DNA from: an uncultured Aquimarina sp.
GTDB taxonomy: Bacteria; Bacteroidota; Bacteroidia; Flavobacteriales; Flavobacteriaceae
DNA length: 64,000 nt
NCBI GenBank assembly: GCA_947489685.1
Contig: CANLEM010000002.1
Location: 930,001 to 994,000, forward strand
Reading direction: 5' to 3'
Shown piece by piece: positions 39,890 to 51,593 of the stretch; position 1 is the stretch's first letter; every line of letters begins with the position of its first letter. The translations under genes and the position numbers were made by a program. The notes beneath the pieces were generated by a model that was not told where the DNA came from, did not search any database, and worked only from the letters and a program-made list of their open reading frames with translations.

Positions 39890-39910
39890 ATATACATTAG
39901 ATATAAGAAA

Positions 39911-40099
39911 TTATTTTTTCTCATCAATTTTTGGATCCTCTTCTTCTTTAGAAGCATCTTTAAATTCTTTGATACCGCTTCCTAGACCTCTCATTAATTC
40001 AGGGATTTTCTTTCCTCCAAATAAAAGCAAGACAATTATTACAATTAAAGCAATTTGCCATGGGCCAATCATTCCTAAAAATATACTTGATACTATCAT
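39911..40099 (-). CDS. tatA: Twin-arginine translocase subunit TatA/TatE
   Basis: A 62-residue inner-membrane component of the Tat pathway, which exports folded proteins. A single N-terminal transmembrane helix (about residues 5-24, [18 protein letters not shown]) is followed by the GGKKIPEL hinge and the amphipathic helix ([14 protein letters not shown]), then a short acidic/basic tail. Length and motifs are typical of Bacteroidota TatA. It is convergent with tex, and no other tat gene is nearby. Confidence 0.95.
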   Translation of the reverse strand: MIVSSIFLGMIGPWQIALIVIIVLLLFGGKKIPELMRGLGSGIKEFKDASKEEEDPKIDEKK

Positions 40100-40118
40100 G
40101 ATCTTAACTATTAGGTTG

Positions 40119-40126
40119 CAAAGTTA
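40119..40126 (-). promoter_or_regulatory. -7 promoter element for tatA
   Basis: The minus strand reads TAACTTTG, a perfect TAnnTTTG element, 19 bases before the tatA start codon. A clear -33 TTG at the usual spacing is missing. Confidence 0.5.
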
Positions 40127-40288
40127 GCAAGAAATGATTAAATCCGCACCATTTAAATAATCTTTAACGATACAAGATGATCTTACCGTTTCTTTTATTC
40201 AATATTTTAGGAGGGAGTTAAAAAAAGAAAAGAACTCTTTTTATGATTATATTAAGGAAATACATAAACGATTTATATGTCAAAAACG

Positions 40289-40322
40289 TTGTGTTTTGAT
40301 ACGAGTAGATTGCTTATATTTG
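40289..40322 (+). promoter_or_regulatory. Promoter for the M23 peptidase gene
   Basis: TATATTTG at 40315-40322 matches the Bacteroidota -7 consensus. A TTG at 40289-40291 lies 23 bases upstream, and another TTG at 40296-40298 lies 16 bases upstream. The start codon is 10 bases after the -7 element, so the leader would be very short. Confidence 0.55.
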
Positions 40323-40332
40323 CTTTTCATTT

Positions 40333-41202
40333 ATGGCTAAAAAGAAAAAAGAACAAAAGAGAATTACAAAAAAGCTACTTAATAAGTATCGCTTGGTTAT
40401 CCTTAATGAGGATACTTTTGAAGAACGTATTTCTTTTAAACTGAATAGGCTTAATGTATTTGTACTGGTAACTATTACTTCGATTGTTTTGGTTGCAGGA
40501 ACTACGTTTTTAATTGCTTTTACTCCACTTAGAGAATATATACCGGGATATTCGTCTACCTCATTAAACCTTAGAGCCACACGTTTGGTAGCGACTACCG
40601 ATTCTTTAGAATCACGGATTAGTATAAATCAAGAGTATTATAATTCGATAAAGAAAGTATTAACAGGAGATGTAAAAACAGTAGAGTTTGATATAGATTC
40701 GGCTGTGCAATCTCAAAAATTAAACCCTGAAGAAGTAGATTTAAGCCCCTCTGATCAGGACATGAAGCTTAGAGAAGAAGTGTCTAAAGAAGACAAATAC
40801 AGCTTATTTGAAAGTGAAAAAGCAAGTTCGGATTTTTCATTATTCCCTCCGGTAAAGGGTAATATTACTTCAGAATATAATACAAATGAAAAACACTATG
40901 GGATTGATGTTGCCGTACCCAAAGACACACCAGTAAAAGCAGCAGCTTCGGGGACGGTTATTTTTTCTGAGTGGACTGCCGAAACGGGGTATGTCATTAT
41001 ACTTAAACACGACAATAATCTTCTTACTGTATACAAACACAACGCTTCACTAACGAAGCAACAAGGTGAACGCGTTAAAGCAGGAGAAGTGATTGCTACT
41101 GCAGGATCTACAGGTGAGCTTTCGACTGGGCCGCATGTTCATTTCGAATTGTGGCGAGATGGGTATCCTACAGATCCAACCAACTTTATTGATTTTGAAT
41201 AA
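40333..41202 (+). CDS. M23 family metallopeptidase, membrane-anchored (289 aa)
   Basis: Probable cell-wall hydrolase or its regulator, facing the periplasm. A Lys-rich cytoplasmic start (MAKKKKEQKRITKKLL) leads to one transmembrane helix at about residues 37-58 (VFVLVTITSIVLVAGTTFLI), then a linker and the C-terminal M23 (LytM) domain. The zinc ligands appear intact: His188 and Asp192 in KHYGIDVAVP, and the HxH pair at about 268 and 270 in GPHVHFELW. Intact ligands suggest an active endopeptidase rather than a degenerate LytM activator. The GH3 gene follows after 5 bases, so the two form an operon. Confidence 0.9.
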   Translation: MAKKKKEQKRITKKLLNKYRLVILNEDTFEERISFKLNRLNVFVLVTITSIVLVAGTTFLIAFTPLREYIPGYSSTSLNLRATRLVATTDSLESRISINQEYYNSIKKVLTGDVKTVEFDIDSAVQSQKLNPEEVDLSPSDQDMKLREEVSKEDKYSLFESEKASSDFSLFPPVKGNITSEYNTNEKHYGIDVAVPKDTPVKAAASGTVIFSEWTAETGYVIILKHDNNLLTVYKHNASLTKQQGERVKAGEVIATAGSTGELSTGPHVHFELWRDGYPTDPTNFIDFE

Positions 41203-41207
41203 TAACT

Positions 41208-42707
41208 ATGTCTTTAAAAGCACTAGGAGCCAAAATTTTTGCGAAACGAATTCGTAAAAAAATTAATAAATGGGCCACTGACCCTACAGATACGCAGCAA
41301 CGAGTTTTCGAAAATTTAATTACTACCGCCCAACAGACTGCGTTTGGAAAAGATCACAGTTTTGAAGGTATAAACAGCTTTTCGGATTTTGCAAAACAGG
41401 TTCCCATTCGTGATTATGAAGAATTGAAACCTTATGTAAATAGAGTTGTTGATGGAGAGAAGGATATATTATGGCCAGGTAAACCGTTGTATTTTGCTAA
41501 AACCTCGGGGACTACAAGTGGTGCAAAATATATACCTCTTACCAAAGAATCTATGCCAAATCATATCAAAGCCGCACGTAATGCGATTTTGTGTTATATA
41601 GAAGAGACAGGAAAAACTAGTTTTGTTAATGGCAAGATGATATTTCTTCAAGGAAGCCCCGAGATGAGTGAAAAGAATGGAATAAAATTGGGTCGCCTTT
41701 CGGGAATTGTAGCGCATTATGTTCCGAAATACCTTCAGCGAAATCGAATGCCAAGTTGGGAAACCAATTGTATCGAGGATTGGGAAAAGAAAGTAGATGC
41801 AATTGTTGAAGAAACTGTAGATCAAAATATGAGTATTATAAGCGGTATTCCGCCGTGGGTGCAAATGTATTTTGAAAGACTTCAACAAAAAACAAATAAA
41901 ACTGTAGGAGAATTATTTAAAGGATTTGAACTATTTATCTACGGAGGTGTAAATTTTGAACCCTACAAAAGTACATTTGAGAAATTGATAGGAAGAAAAG
42001 TAGCGGGTATCGAATTGTATCCCGCGTCTGAAGGCTTTTTTGCTTTTCAAGATAGTCAGAAAGAAAAAGGAATGCTATTGCAGCTGGATTCAGGAATGTT
42101 TTACGAGTTTGTAAAAGCCGATACTTTTTTTGATGAAAACCGAGAACGTTTAACCATTGGCGATGTTGAAACTGGCGTAAATTATGTAATGCTCGTTTCT
42201 ACCAATGCTGGATTATGGGCGTATAATATCGGAGATACAATTCAGTTTACAAGTACCTCACCATATAGAGTTATAGTATCCGGAAGAATTAAACACTTTA
42301 TTTCGGCTTTTGGTGAGCACGTAATTGGTAAAGAAGTTGATCAGGCGCTTAAAGAAGGTGCAGATGCAGTTGGTGTTACAGTTAATGATTTTACAGTAGC
42401 CCCGCAGGTAAATCCAAAAGAAGGGGAGTTGCCTTATCATGAGTGGTTTATCGAATTTAACGAATTACCAAATGATTTAGAACAATTAGCTGTTGCAATT
42501 GACAAATCCCTACGTAATCAGAACACTTATTATGATGATTTAATAGATGGAAAGATACTCAGTAGATTAAAAATTACGACTGTTCCAAAGAATGGTTTTA
42601 AAAATTATATGAAATCTATCGGTAAGTTGGGAGGGCAAAATAAACTACCAAGACTTTCTAACGATAGAAATATTGCAGATGCCCTTTCTGTTATAATAGA
42701 CAAATAA
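41208..42707 (+). CDS. GH3-family acyl-adenylate-forming enzyme (499 aa)
   Basis: A cytoplasmic member of the GH3 superfamily, first described in plants as auxin- or jasmonate-amino acid ligases. The adenylate-binding motif is visible at about residues 97-111 (AKTSGTTSGAKYIPL), with FIYGGVNFEPY, ELYPASEGFFAFQ and YRVIVSGRIKHFISAFGEHV further on, the last being the hinge region before the C-terminal lid. Bacterial members are widespread in Bacteroidota and their substrates are mostly unknown. It is tightly linked to the M23 peptidase gene upstream. The reaction class (ATP-dependent acyl activation) follows from the family; the substrate cannot be called. Confidence 0.88.
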   Translation: MSLKALGAKIFAKRIRKKINKWATDPTDTQQRVFENLITTAQQTAFGKDHSFEGINSFSDFAKQVPIRDYEELKPYVNRVVDGEKDILWPGKPLYFAKTSGTTSGAKYIPLTKESMPNHIKAARNAILCYIEETGKTSFVNGKMIFLQGSPEMSEKNGIKLGRLSGIVAHYVPKYLQRNRMPSWETNCIEDWEKKVDAIVEETVDQNMSIISGIPPWVQMYFERLQQKTNKTVGELFKGFELFIYGGVNFEPYKSTFEKLIGRKVAGIELYPASEGFFAFQDSQKEKGMLLQLDSGMFYEFVKADTFFDENRERLTIGDVETGVNYVMLVSTNAGLWAYNIGDTIQFTSTSPYRVIVSGRIKHFISAFGEHVIGKEVDQALKEGADAVGVTVNDFTVAPQVNPKEGELPYHEWFIEFNELPNDLEQLAVAIDKSLRNQNTYYDDLIDGKILSRLKITTVPKNGFKNYMKSIGKLGGQNKLPRLSNDRNIADALSVIIDK

Positions 42708-42709
42708 AC

Positions 42710-42717
42710 TATATTTG
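42710..42717 (+). promoter_or_regulatory. -7 promoter element before the DUF6909-like gene
   Basis: TATATTTG is a perfect TAnnTTTG match, 13 bases before the start codon and just after the GH3 stop. The nearest -33-like sequence is CTG at 42688-42690 (19-base spacer), so the upstream half is weak. Confidence 0.42.
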
Positions 42718-42730
42718 TTCCGAAAAATAT

Positions 42731-44425
42731 ATGGCAGATTTTATAACACAAGGAAGAACAAGAGCACAAGAAAGTTCGAGTGCCATAGAGCGTATGTATA
42801 TTACCATGCGTCATCTATTCAATCGTGGTTTTTATAAACCTATGGGCGTTTCGGGAGAAACTTTAAGAGAAGCATTGCTTACACTTAGACCCGAAATCTA
42901 CGGTTCTGTTGCCGAAGAAAAAGTAGAACTTAATGGATTACTCTACGTTATCGATCGTTTACCAATTGGTATTGAAGAGTGTCGTTATATCAATTTGACA
43001 AGCGACGAGGGCTACAAAAATTCACATTTTAAAGCAATAGTACCACCAAAAAGAAGAAGAAATTGCTACCGCATTGATGAGGAGCAGATGAATATTGAGA
43101 TTACTCGAGGTCGATCCGAAATTTATGATATTCTTACACACCTTACCTTTTTGTTTATCGAATCACACAAAATCATGAATCGTGTAGTGATCAATGAAGA
43201 AGGTAATGTTACTCGAGATTGGGAAAAATTGGAGAAAGCAGTAGTGTCAAAAGAAGACCTTACCAAAGCAGAAAGGGAAGTAGCATTAACTCATACAGCC
43301 AATATTCTTGGTCGTACTTTTGAAGAAGTTCGATCTATTTATGAGAGCTTCTCATGCCTCGAGAACAAAGAGCGATTTTTACATATTATATATTGGCTGG
43401 GTAAATTGGCTATAGAAGAGTCTATTGAAGATAAAAAACGGATAGTAACTTTTAGTCCGGTGCTAAGGGAAAGATTAGGTCATCATATTCACGGAGATAT
43501 ATGGTCTGATACCATCAAAAAGAAGCTAGAAGAACTAGCTTTATTAGAGCGCCCGATTCATATCATTAGTGCTAATATGCACAGTGTAATGAATGCACTA
43601 TATGCACCAATTGCTTTAAAAACAGAGCTCAAAAACAAAAGTGTTTTTGATCTCTATGAGTCGCTAAGTGAAAGTAAAAACGACAAACTTAGGGCAAAGG
43701 TTGAAAAATTAGCATTGCAAAAAGGGATGACGTATATCGATGATCAAAGTGGTGCTAATATTAATGTACAAGTATTCGATACTTCAAAATATACTGATGG
43801 CGAATACGCAAGCCTGATTACAGACCGAGAAGATGATGATAAACCTGTTATAATTGTAATGGATTATGCCTTTGGAGAACAGGCCTATGAAACTATGGAC
43901 GAGCTGTTAAAACCTTATGTGAATACAAAAGGTCAGAAAACGCTCATAAATGTGAAGTCGGTCTCTATTATGGGTAAAGCTGGAATTCTTGAAGGAGGTA
44001 AAGGAGATATTATGATACCTACAGCCCATGTCTTTGAAGGAACTGCGGATAATTACCCGTTCAAAAATCAATTGAGAAAGAAAGATCTCGAAGGACATGG
44101 TATTGATATTTATGATGGTGCAATGATAACTGTATTAGGTACCTCGTTGCAAAACAGAGATATCTTAAAGTTTTTTCATGATTCTACATGGAATGTGATC
44201 GGTTTAGAAATGGAAGGAGCACATTATCAAAAGGCAATTCAATCAGCCTCAAGACTAAGAGGTAGCATAAGTCCAAAGGTAAAAGTACGATATGCGTATT
44301 ATGCATCTGATAACCCATTAGAAACAGGAAGCACATTAGCATCAGGAGGATTAGGTACTACTGGAGTTAAACCCACCTATCTAATTACCGAAAGAATAAT
44401 AGAACAAATATTTAAAGAACGATAA
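42731..44425 (+). CDS. DUF6909-like Bacteroidota protein with a nucleoside-phosphorylase-like C-terminal half (564 aa)
   Basis: A cytoplasmic protein without signal peptide or membrane segments. The N-terminal half is mostly helical with conserved-looking blocks (AIERMYITMRHLFNRGFYKP; GLLYVIDRLPIGIEECRYI; PKRRRNCYRIDEEQMN). The C-terminal part has features seen in purine nucleoside phosphorylase/MTAN-type folds: VIIVMDYAFGEQAYE, a glycine-rich GKAGILEGGKGDIMIPT, and NVIGLEMEGAHY, like the EMEG ribose-binding motif. I recognise the overall family as DUF6909, with moderate certainty. The phosphorylase link is my inference from motifs. The Wzz-like gene begins two bases after its stop, so the polysaccharide operon may be transcribed through this gene. 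Confidence 0.7.
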   Translation: MADFITQGRTRAQESSSAIERMYITMRHLFNRGFYKPMGVSGETLREALLTLRPEIYGSVAEEKVELNGLLYVIDRLPIGIEECRYINLTSDEGYKNSHFKAIVPPKRRRNCYRIDEEQMNIEITRGRSEIYDILTHLTFLFIESHKIMNRVVINEEGNVTRDWEKLEKAVVSKEDLTKAEREVALTHTANILGRTFEEVRSIYESFSCLENKERFLHIIYWLGKLAIEESIEDKKRIVTFSPVLRERLGHHIHGDIWSDTIKKKLEELALLERPIHIISANMHSVMNALYAPIALKTELKNKSVFDLYESLSESKNDKLRAKVEKLALQKGMTYIDDQSGANINVQVFDTSKYTDGEYASLITDREDDDKPVIIVMDYAFGEQAYETMDELLKPYVNTKGQKTLINVKSVSIMGKAGILEGGKGDIMIPTAHVFEGTADNYPFKNQLRKKDLEGHGIDIYDGAMITVLGTSLQNRDILKFFHDSTWNVIGLEMEGAHYQKAIQSASRLRGSISPKVKVRYAYYASDNPLETGSTLASGGLGTTGVKPTYLITERIIEQIFKER

Positions 44426-44427
44426 GA

Positions 44428-45399
44428 ATGAGTCAAGAGAATAAAAACGAAGAGATAGATTTGATGCAACTTTTTGGAGGGATAAAGGAGTTTTTTAGAA
44501 AATTCCTGAAGTTAATTGTAGATGCAGTTTTGTTCTATAAGAAAAAATTTGTTTTGTTTCTTGTTCTTGGAATACTTGGTGTCGCACTAGGGTTTTTTAC
44601 GGACAAATACATGGATAAAAAAAATAATTTTGTTCAAGAAATTATAATTGAACCAAATTATAACTCGGTAGAATATATTTATGATTATATCAATAATTTA
44701 GAAGCCAATTTCAAAGATGAAAACTACGTTAATAAACTAGGATTAAAAATTGAGCAGGTCGAAAATGTGAAAAAAATTATCCTAGAACCTGTTATTCAGC
44801 CTAATGATGTATTGAATAGATTGCAAGATAAAGAATCTTTTATTGAGGGATATAATGAAAATTCGCTTAAAGAAAAAAAGTATAGAAACTTTTATAAACA
44901 GCATAAGTTAACGGTTCTGTTTGAAAAGAAAAATCCGGAAAATGCCTCAATTACTAATAAAATTTTGGAAGTCCTAAAATCAAATAAATATTATAATGAT
45001 TTGTTAAGTTTTCAATTAAAGCAAACTAAAAATAACTTAGAACAAAGTAAGGTGTCTCTAAAATTTGTTAATGATTATTTGACCAATTTAAGTGAAAATC
45101 CTAATCCGAATGAGGAGAAATATATATTCGCTACAGAATCAGAAACACCAACTATTGCCTCGCTATTAAAAAGAAAAGAAGAACTAATTAATACGATTTC
45201 TGATCATGAAAGGTTTTTGGTATTAAATAAAGAGATATTTATAATTGTAGAGTATAATGATGTTGTTTCTAAACGCAAGAAACTAGTAAATAGAAATCTA
45301 CTTATTATACCGTTGGTTTTAATAGGATTAGTATCATTATTTTATTTCTTAAGATATTTATCTACCTCAGTTACTAATTTTGTAAATAATGAGGAGTAG
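44428..45399 (+). CDS. Wzz-like polysaccharide chain-length determinant (323 aa)
   Basis: An inner-membrane protein expected to set polymer length in Wzx/Wzy-type polysaccharide assembly. After a short cytoplasmic start (MSQENKNEEIDLMQLFGGI) there is a first transmembrane helix at about residues 40-57 (FVLFLVLGILGVALGFFT), a long periplasmic part with coiled-coil tendency, and a second helix near 287-307 (LLIIPLVLIGLVSLFYFL). This two-helix layout is that of Wzz proteins; the usual Pro-rich motif by helix 2 is weak. No tyrosine-kinase domain is attached. It is the first gene of the polysaccharide cluster, two bases after the DUF6909-like gene and 134 bases before rmlB. Confidence 0.75.
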   Translation: MSQENKNEEIDLMQLFGGIKEFFRKFLKLIVDAVLFYKKKFVLFLVLGILGVALGFFTDKYMDKKNNFVQEIIIEPNYNSVEYIYDYINNLEANFKDENYVNKLGLKIEQVENVKKIILEPVIQPNDVLNRLQDKESFIEGYNENSLKEKKYRNFYKQHKLTVLFEKKNPENASITNKILEVLKSNKYYNDLLSFQLKQTKNNLEQSKVSLKFVNDYLTNLSENPNPNEEKYIFATESETPTIASLLKRKEELINTISDHERFLVLNKEIFIIVEYNDVVSKRKKLVNRNLLIIPLVLIGLVSLFYFLRYLSTSVTNFVNNEE

Positions 45400-45533
45400 T
45401 CGCTGTCGAATCTTGTACAATAAAACGCGAAAGAATAATAAGAAATTATAAAAAGATATAAAACATCTACTTATTAAATATTATTTAGATGGTGAGTGCA
45501 TAAAATTACTAGAAGTCTATATATAATAGGTTT

Positions 45534-46550
45534 ATGAAAAGCATTTTAATAACTGGCGGAGCAGGATTTATTGGTTCAAATTTTATACCTTATTTTATTT
45601 CTAATAATGTTGATATTCGCGTAGTTAATATTGACAAGCTTACATATGCAGGAGATCTGAAAAACTTAACAGAGGTCGAAAAGCACCGCAATTATACGTT
45701 TATAGAGGGAGATATTTGTGATCGATCGATGATCGAATCTCTATTTAAAAAGTATGATTTCAGAGGAGTGATTCACTTTGCTGCCGAATCCCATGTAGAC
45801 AATTCTATCGAAAATCCAGATGAGTTTATTAAAACTAATGTTTTTGGCACCTTCCAATTAATTGATGTTGCTAGAAATCACTGGATGCAATCACCACATT
45901 ATTATAAAAATGAATACAAGGATTGTCGTTTTCATCACATCTCGACAGATGAGGTGTATGGCACATTAGGAGAAACGGGTTTGTTTAAAGAAACTACGCC
46001 TTATGCCCCTAATAGTCCTTATAGCGCATCAAAAGCTTCATCCGATTTTGTTGTTAGAAGTTACTTTCACACCTATGGGATGGATGTGGTAACCACCAAT
46101 TGTTCGAATAACTATGGCCCAAAACAGCATGATGAAAAACTAATCCCAACAATAATCCGAAAAGCAATAGCCGAAGAGAATATACCAATTTATGGAGATG
46201 GTAAAAATATTAGAGATTGGTTATATGTTCTGGATCACTGTAAAGGGATTGAACTTGTATACAATAAAGGACTTTCGGGTGAAACCTATAATATTGGCGG
46301 TAGAAATGAAAGAAACAATAATTATATAGCCGCAAAGATTTGTGAATTACTGGATGTTGTACTACCAAGAAAAAATCAAAAATCATATAAAGAGCTTATC
46401 ACTTATGTTAAAGATAGGCCTGGTCATGATTTAAGGTATGCTATAGATGCTTCTAAAATTGAGAATGAACTGGGATGGAAAGCCGATGAAAATTTTGAAT
46501 CCGGAATAGAGAAAACAGTAGTGTGGTATATAAATAAATATAACAAATAG
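45534..46550 (+). CDS. rfbB: dTDP-glucose 4,6-dehydratase
   Basis: Second step of dTDP-L-rhamnose synthesis: dTDP-glucose to dTDP-4-keto-6-deoxyglucose. An extended SDR enzyme with the NAD-binding [10 protein letters not shown] at the start, [11 protein letters not shown], the catalytic region STDEVYG and the YSASK motif ([12 protein letters not shown]). The length (338 aa) is typical. It opens the rmlBACD block; rmlA follows after 5 bases. The 134 bases upstream contain no clear promoter element. Also called rmlB. Confidence 0.96.
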   Translation: MKSILITGGAGFIGSNFIPYFISNNVDIRVVNIDKLTYAGDLKNLTEVEKHRNYTFIEGDICDRSMIESLFKKYDFRGVIHFAAESHVDNSIENPDEFIKTNVFGTFQLIDVARNHWMQSPHYYKNEYKDCRFHHISTDEVYGTLGETGLFKETTPYAPNSPYSASKASSDFVVRSYFHTYGMDVVTTNCSNNYGPKQHDEKLIPTIIRKAIAEENIPIYGDGKNIRDWLYVLDHCKGIELVYNKGLSGETYNIGGRNERNNNYIAAKICELLDVVLPRKNQKSYKELITYVKDRPGHDLRYAIDASKIENELGWKADENFESGIEKTVVWYINKYNK

Positions 46551-46555
46551 GAGCG

Positions 46556-47413
46556 ATGAAAGGAATTATACTTGCAGGAGGGTCTGGTACAAGATTACAT
46601 CCGCTAACATTGGCGGTAAGTAAGCAATTAATGCCAGTATATGATAAACCTATGATATATTACCCTCTTTCTACGCTTATGTCTGCGGGGATTCATGAGA
46701 TTCTTATCATTTCTACCCCACAGGACCTACCTCTTTTTGAAAAATTATTAGGTGATGGAAAAAAATACGGATGTAGGTTTGAATATGCTGTTCAAGATCA
46801 GCCTAATGGATTAGCTGAAGCGTTTATTATTGGAGAAGAGTTTATAGCCAAAGACAAGGTTGCATTGGTGTTAGGCGATAACATTTTTTATGGTTCTGGT
46901 TTAGATCATCTTTTGGAAAGCAATAATGATCCGGATGGCGGAATTATATATGCGTATCATGTTCAAGATCCAGAGCGTTATGGAGTTGTTGATTTTGATA
47001 ATCAAGGAAAAGTCATATCCATAGAAGAAAAACCTAAACAACCTAAATCAAACTATGCTGTACCAGGTATTTATTTTTATGATAATGAGGTTGTAGAAAT
47101 AGCAAAGAACATCAAACCAAGTGATAGAGGAGAACTCGAAATCACTGATGTTAATAATGCATACCTAAAAATGGGCAAATTACAAGTAAGCATATTGGAC
47201 AAAGGAACTGCGTGGCTGGATACAGGAACTTTTAATTCGTTAATGCAGGCCTCACAATTTGTGCAAGTAATTGAAGAGCGACAAGGTCTTAAAATAGGAG
47301 CAATTGAAGAAATAGCATATAAAAAAGGTTTTATTAGCAAAGAACAGCTGCTTCAGTTGGCGCAACCGTTATTAAAGAGTGGTTATGGCAAATATTTATT
47401 ACAATTAGATTAA
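46556..47413 (+). CDS. rfbA: Glucose-1-phosphate thymidylyltransferase
   Basis: First step of dTDP-L-rhamnose synthesis: glucose-1-phosphate plus dTTP to dTDP-glucose. The nucleotidyltransferase signature [11 protein letters not shown] is at residues 8-18, with [26 protein letters not shown] (metal-binding Asp), [23 protein letters not shown] and WLDTGTF. The length of 285 aa is normal. It is flanked by rfbB and rfbC with almost no spacing. Also called rmlA. Confidence 0.97.
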   Translation: MKGIILAGGSGTRLHPLTLAVSKQLMPVYDKPMIYYPLSTLMSAGIHEILIISTPQDLPLFEKLLGDGKKYGCRFEYAVQDQPNGLAEAFIIGEEFIAKDKVALVLGDNIFYGSGLDHLLESNNDPDGGIIYAYHVQDPERYGVVDFDNQGKVISIEEKPKQPKSNYAVPGIYFYDNEVVEIAKNIKPSDRGELEITDVNNAYLKMGKLQVSILDKGTAWLDTGTFNSLMQASQFVQVIEERQGLKIGAIEEIAYKKGFISKEQLLQLAQPLLKSGYGKYLLQLD

Positions 47414-47415
47414 GA

Positions 47416-47958
47416 ATGGAAATCGAACCAACATTTGTAGAGGGATGCTTTATCGTTAAACCTAAGATTTTTGAAGATCAAAGAGGAACGTTTTTCGAAA
47501 GTTTTAACCACCAGTTATTTAAGGAAAAAACGGGACTACAAATAGATTTTATTCAGGATAATCAATCTATTTCTTCAAAAGGAACTCTACGTGGTTTGCA
47601 TTTTCAAACTGGAGATTTTGCTCAAGCAAAATTAGTAAGAGTGATTTTGGGAGAAGTTCTGGATGTGGCAGTGGATTTAAGACCTGGTTCAAAAACGTAT
47701 GGAAAACATTTTTCAATTGTTTTGAATGATCAAAACAATTTTCAGCTTTTCGTTCCCAGGGGCTTTGCCCATGGGTTTATAACATTAAGCGAAACAGCTA
47801 TTTTTGCCTATAAATGTGATAATTATTATCACAAACCCTCTGAACAGGGGGTTAAATATAATGACCCCGATCTTAATATTGACTGGAATTTAGACCCTTC
47901 AGAGATGTTGTTATCAGAGAAAGATAGCATTTTACCTTACCTTAAAGAGTTAAAATAA
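47416..47958 (+). CDS. rfbC: dTDP-4-dehydrorhamnose 3,5-epimerase
   Basis: Third step of dTDP-L-rhamnose synthesis, a cupin-fold epimerase of 180 aa. Seen are DQRGTFFESFN, FIQDNQSISSKGTLRGLHFQ (the His of RGLHFQ is the expected base), AVDLRPGSKTYGKH and the FVPRGFAHGF motif with a second conserved His. The stop codon overlaps the start of rfbD by one base (TAATG), indicating translational coupling. Also called rmlC. Confidence 0.96.
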   Translation: MEIEPTFVEGCFIVKPKIFEDQRGTFFESFNHQLFKEKTGLQIDFIQDNQSISSKGTLRGLHFQTGDFAQAKLVRVILGEVLDVAVDLRPGSKTYGKHFSIVLNDQNNFQLFVPRGFAHGFITLSETAIFAYKCDNYYHKPSEQGVKYNDPDLNIDWNLDPSEMLLSEKDSILPYLKELK

Positions 47959-48833
47959 TGAATAGAGAATTTCCTAAGAAGGAAGTTTTAGTTACAGGAT
48001 CCAATGGCCAACTAGGGCAATGTATTGCTAAGATTAAAGGCGATTACCCAGAATTGAACTTTTATTTTGCGAATTCGACTGCATTGGATATTACTAATAG
48101 CAATCAAATACAAAGCTTATTTAAGGAGAAATCATTTGATTTTGTAATCAATTGCGCGGCATATACTAATGTTGAACAGGCAGAGAAAGAACCCGATAAG
48201 GCCTTTTTAATAAACGCTCAAGGAGTTAAAAATCTGGCAGAAATTTGTAAAGAGTATAAAACTACACTATTTCATATTTCTACCGATTATGTTTTTGATG
48301 GAAAGAAAGGAAGTCCTTATACCGAGGAAGATAAACCCAATCCAATAAACGTCTATGGCGCATCAAAATTGGCTGGAGAAAGATACATACAAGAAACCCT
48401 GGACACATATTTTATACTAAGGACTTCTTGGTTATATTCAGAATTTGGACATAATTTCTTTAAAACCATTTTAAAAAAATCCAAAACCGAAGAAAAACTT
48501 ACTATTGTAACTTCAGAAACTGGAACACCTACAAACGCCAATGATCTAGCTAAATTTATTCTTCATTCGATTACTATAAATACAGATAACTACGGGATTT
48601 ATCACTATAGTAATGAGGGTGAAGCAACTTGGTACGATTTTGCAAAGGAAATTTTAAGACTTTCAGGAAAACTAGAAGTTATAAAACTAGAAAAAACCGA
48701 TAATTACCCTACTTTTGCACAACGACCAAAATATAGTGTATTAGATAAATTAAAGGCAAAACAAAATTTCATTGTTTCTCTACTTGAATGGAAGAGTAGT
48801 CTTTATAATTTAATAAATGATTATAAAAAATAA
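47958..48833 (+). CDS. rfbD: dTDP-4-dehydrorhamnose reductase
   Basis: Last step of dTDP-L-rhamnose synthesis, an SDR-type reductase of 291 aa. It shows the cofactor motif VTGSNGQLGQ near the start, the segments NCAAYTNVEQAE and HISTDYVFDG, and the catalytic Tyr/Lys in VYGASKLAGE, then RTSWLYS. It overlaps rfbC by one base and completes the rmlBACD set, so the polymer very probably contains rhamnose or a derivative. Also called rmlD. Confidence 0.95.
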   Translation: MNREFPKKEVLVTGSNGQLGQCIAKIKGDYPELNFYFANSTALDITNSNQIQSLFKEKSFDFVINCAAYTNVEQAEKEPDKAFLINAQGVKNLAEICKEYKTTLFHISTDYVFDGKKGSPYTEEDKPNPINVYGASKLAGERYIQETLDTYFILRTSWLYSEFGHNFFKTILKKSKTEEKLTIVTSETGTPTNANDLAKFILHSITINTDNYGIYHYSNEGEATWYDFAKEILRLSGKLEVIKLEKTDNYPTFAQRPKYSVLDKLKAKQNFIVSLLEWKSSLYNLINDYKK

Positions 48834-48930
48834 AAACATTAATGATAAAAAATCCTGGAGCTCAAATGTAAAGGTTTATAATGTGAGAGGTTTTTTTCAA
48901 AAGGAGTTAATAACGGATAGGTTTTAGAAT

Positions 48931-49518
48931 ATGAGTGACACAAAATACTATGCTCATGAAACAGCAGTTATAGATAGTAATTGTAATATAGGTAAGAATA
49001 CCAAAATATGGCATTTTTCGCATATAATGTCCAATTGTAACATAGGTGAATCTTGCAATATTGGACAGAATGTGGTGGTTTCGCCAGAAGTAAAACTAGG
49101 GAAAAACGTTAAGGTTCAAAATAATGTCTCTATTTATACTGGAGTGATTTGCGAAGATGATGTCTTTTTAGGGCCCTCTATGGTATTTACAAATGTGATT
49201 AACCCTAGAAGCGCAGTCAATAGAAGAGGGCAGTATGAATTAACAATAGTAAAGAAAGGAGCATCTATTGGAGCTAATGCAACAATAATTTGTGGAAATA
49301 ATATTGGAGAATATGCATTAATTGGGGCCGGTGCTGTGGTTACTAAAGAAATTAAACCTTATGCCTTAATAGTAGGAAATCCTGCCAAACAAATAGGCTG
49401 GGTGAGCGAATTTGGCCATCGTTTAAATTTTGATGATAATCAAAAAGCGATATGCCCCGAAAGCAATCAAGAATATATCTTGAATTTAGAAGAAAATACT
49501 GTAAAAAGAATTAAATAG
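48931..49518 (+). CDS. wbpD: WbpD/WlbB-type N-acetyltransferase for UDP-3-amino-GlcNAc uronate (195 aa)
   Basis: A left-handed beta-helix acetyltransferase with hexapeptide repeats throughout (DSNCNIGKNTKIWHFSHI; NIGESCNIGQNVVV; SIGANATIICGNNIGEYALI). Blocks typical of the WbpD/WlbB subgroup are FTNVINPRSAVNRRGQYE and VVTKEIKPYALIVGNPAKQI. In the known pathway it acetylates the 3-amino group of UDP-2-acetamido-3-amino-2,3-dideoxyglucuronic acid. WbpE- and WbpB-type genes follow immediately, which strongly supports this role over other sugar acetyltransferases. It starts 97 bases after rfbD. Confidence 0.85.
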   Translation: MSDTKYYAHETAVIDSNCNIGKNTKIWHFSHIMSNCNIGESCNIGQNVVVSPEVKLGKNVKVQNNVSIYTGVICEDDVFLGPSMVFTNVINPRSAVNRRGQYELTIVKKGASIGANATIICGNNIGEYALIGAGAVVTKEIKPYALIVGNPAKQIGWVSEFGHRLNFDDNQKAICPESNQEYILNLEENTVKRIK

Positions 49519-49523
49519 TTATA

Positions 49524-51559
<2,036 letters not shown>

Positions 51560-51593
51560 GACATTTCGTAATATTCCAAAAAGTAATTTATAA

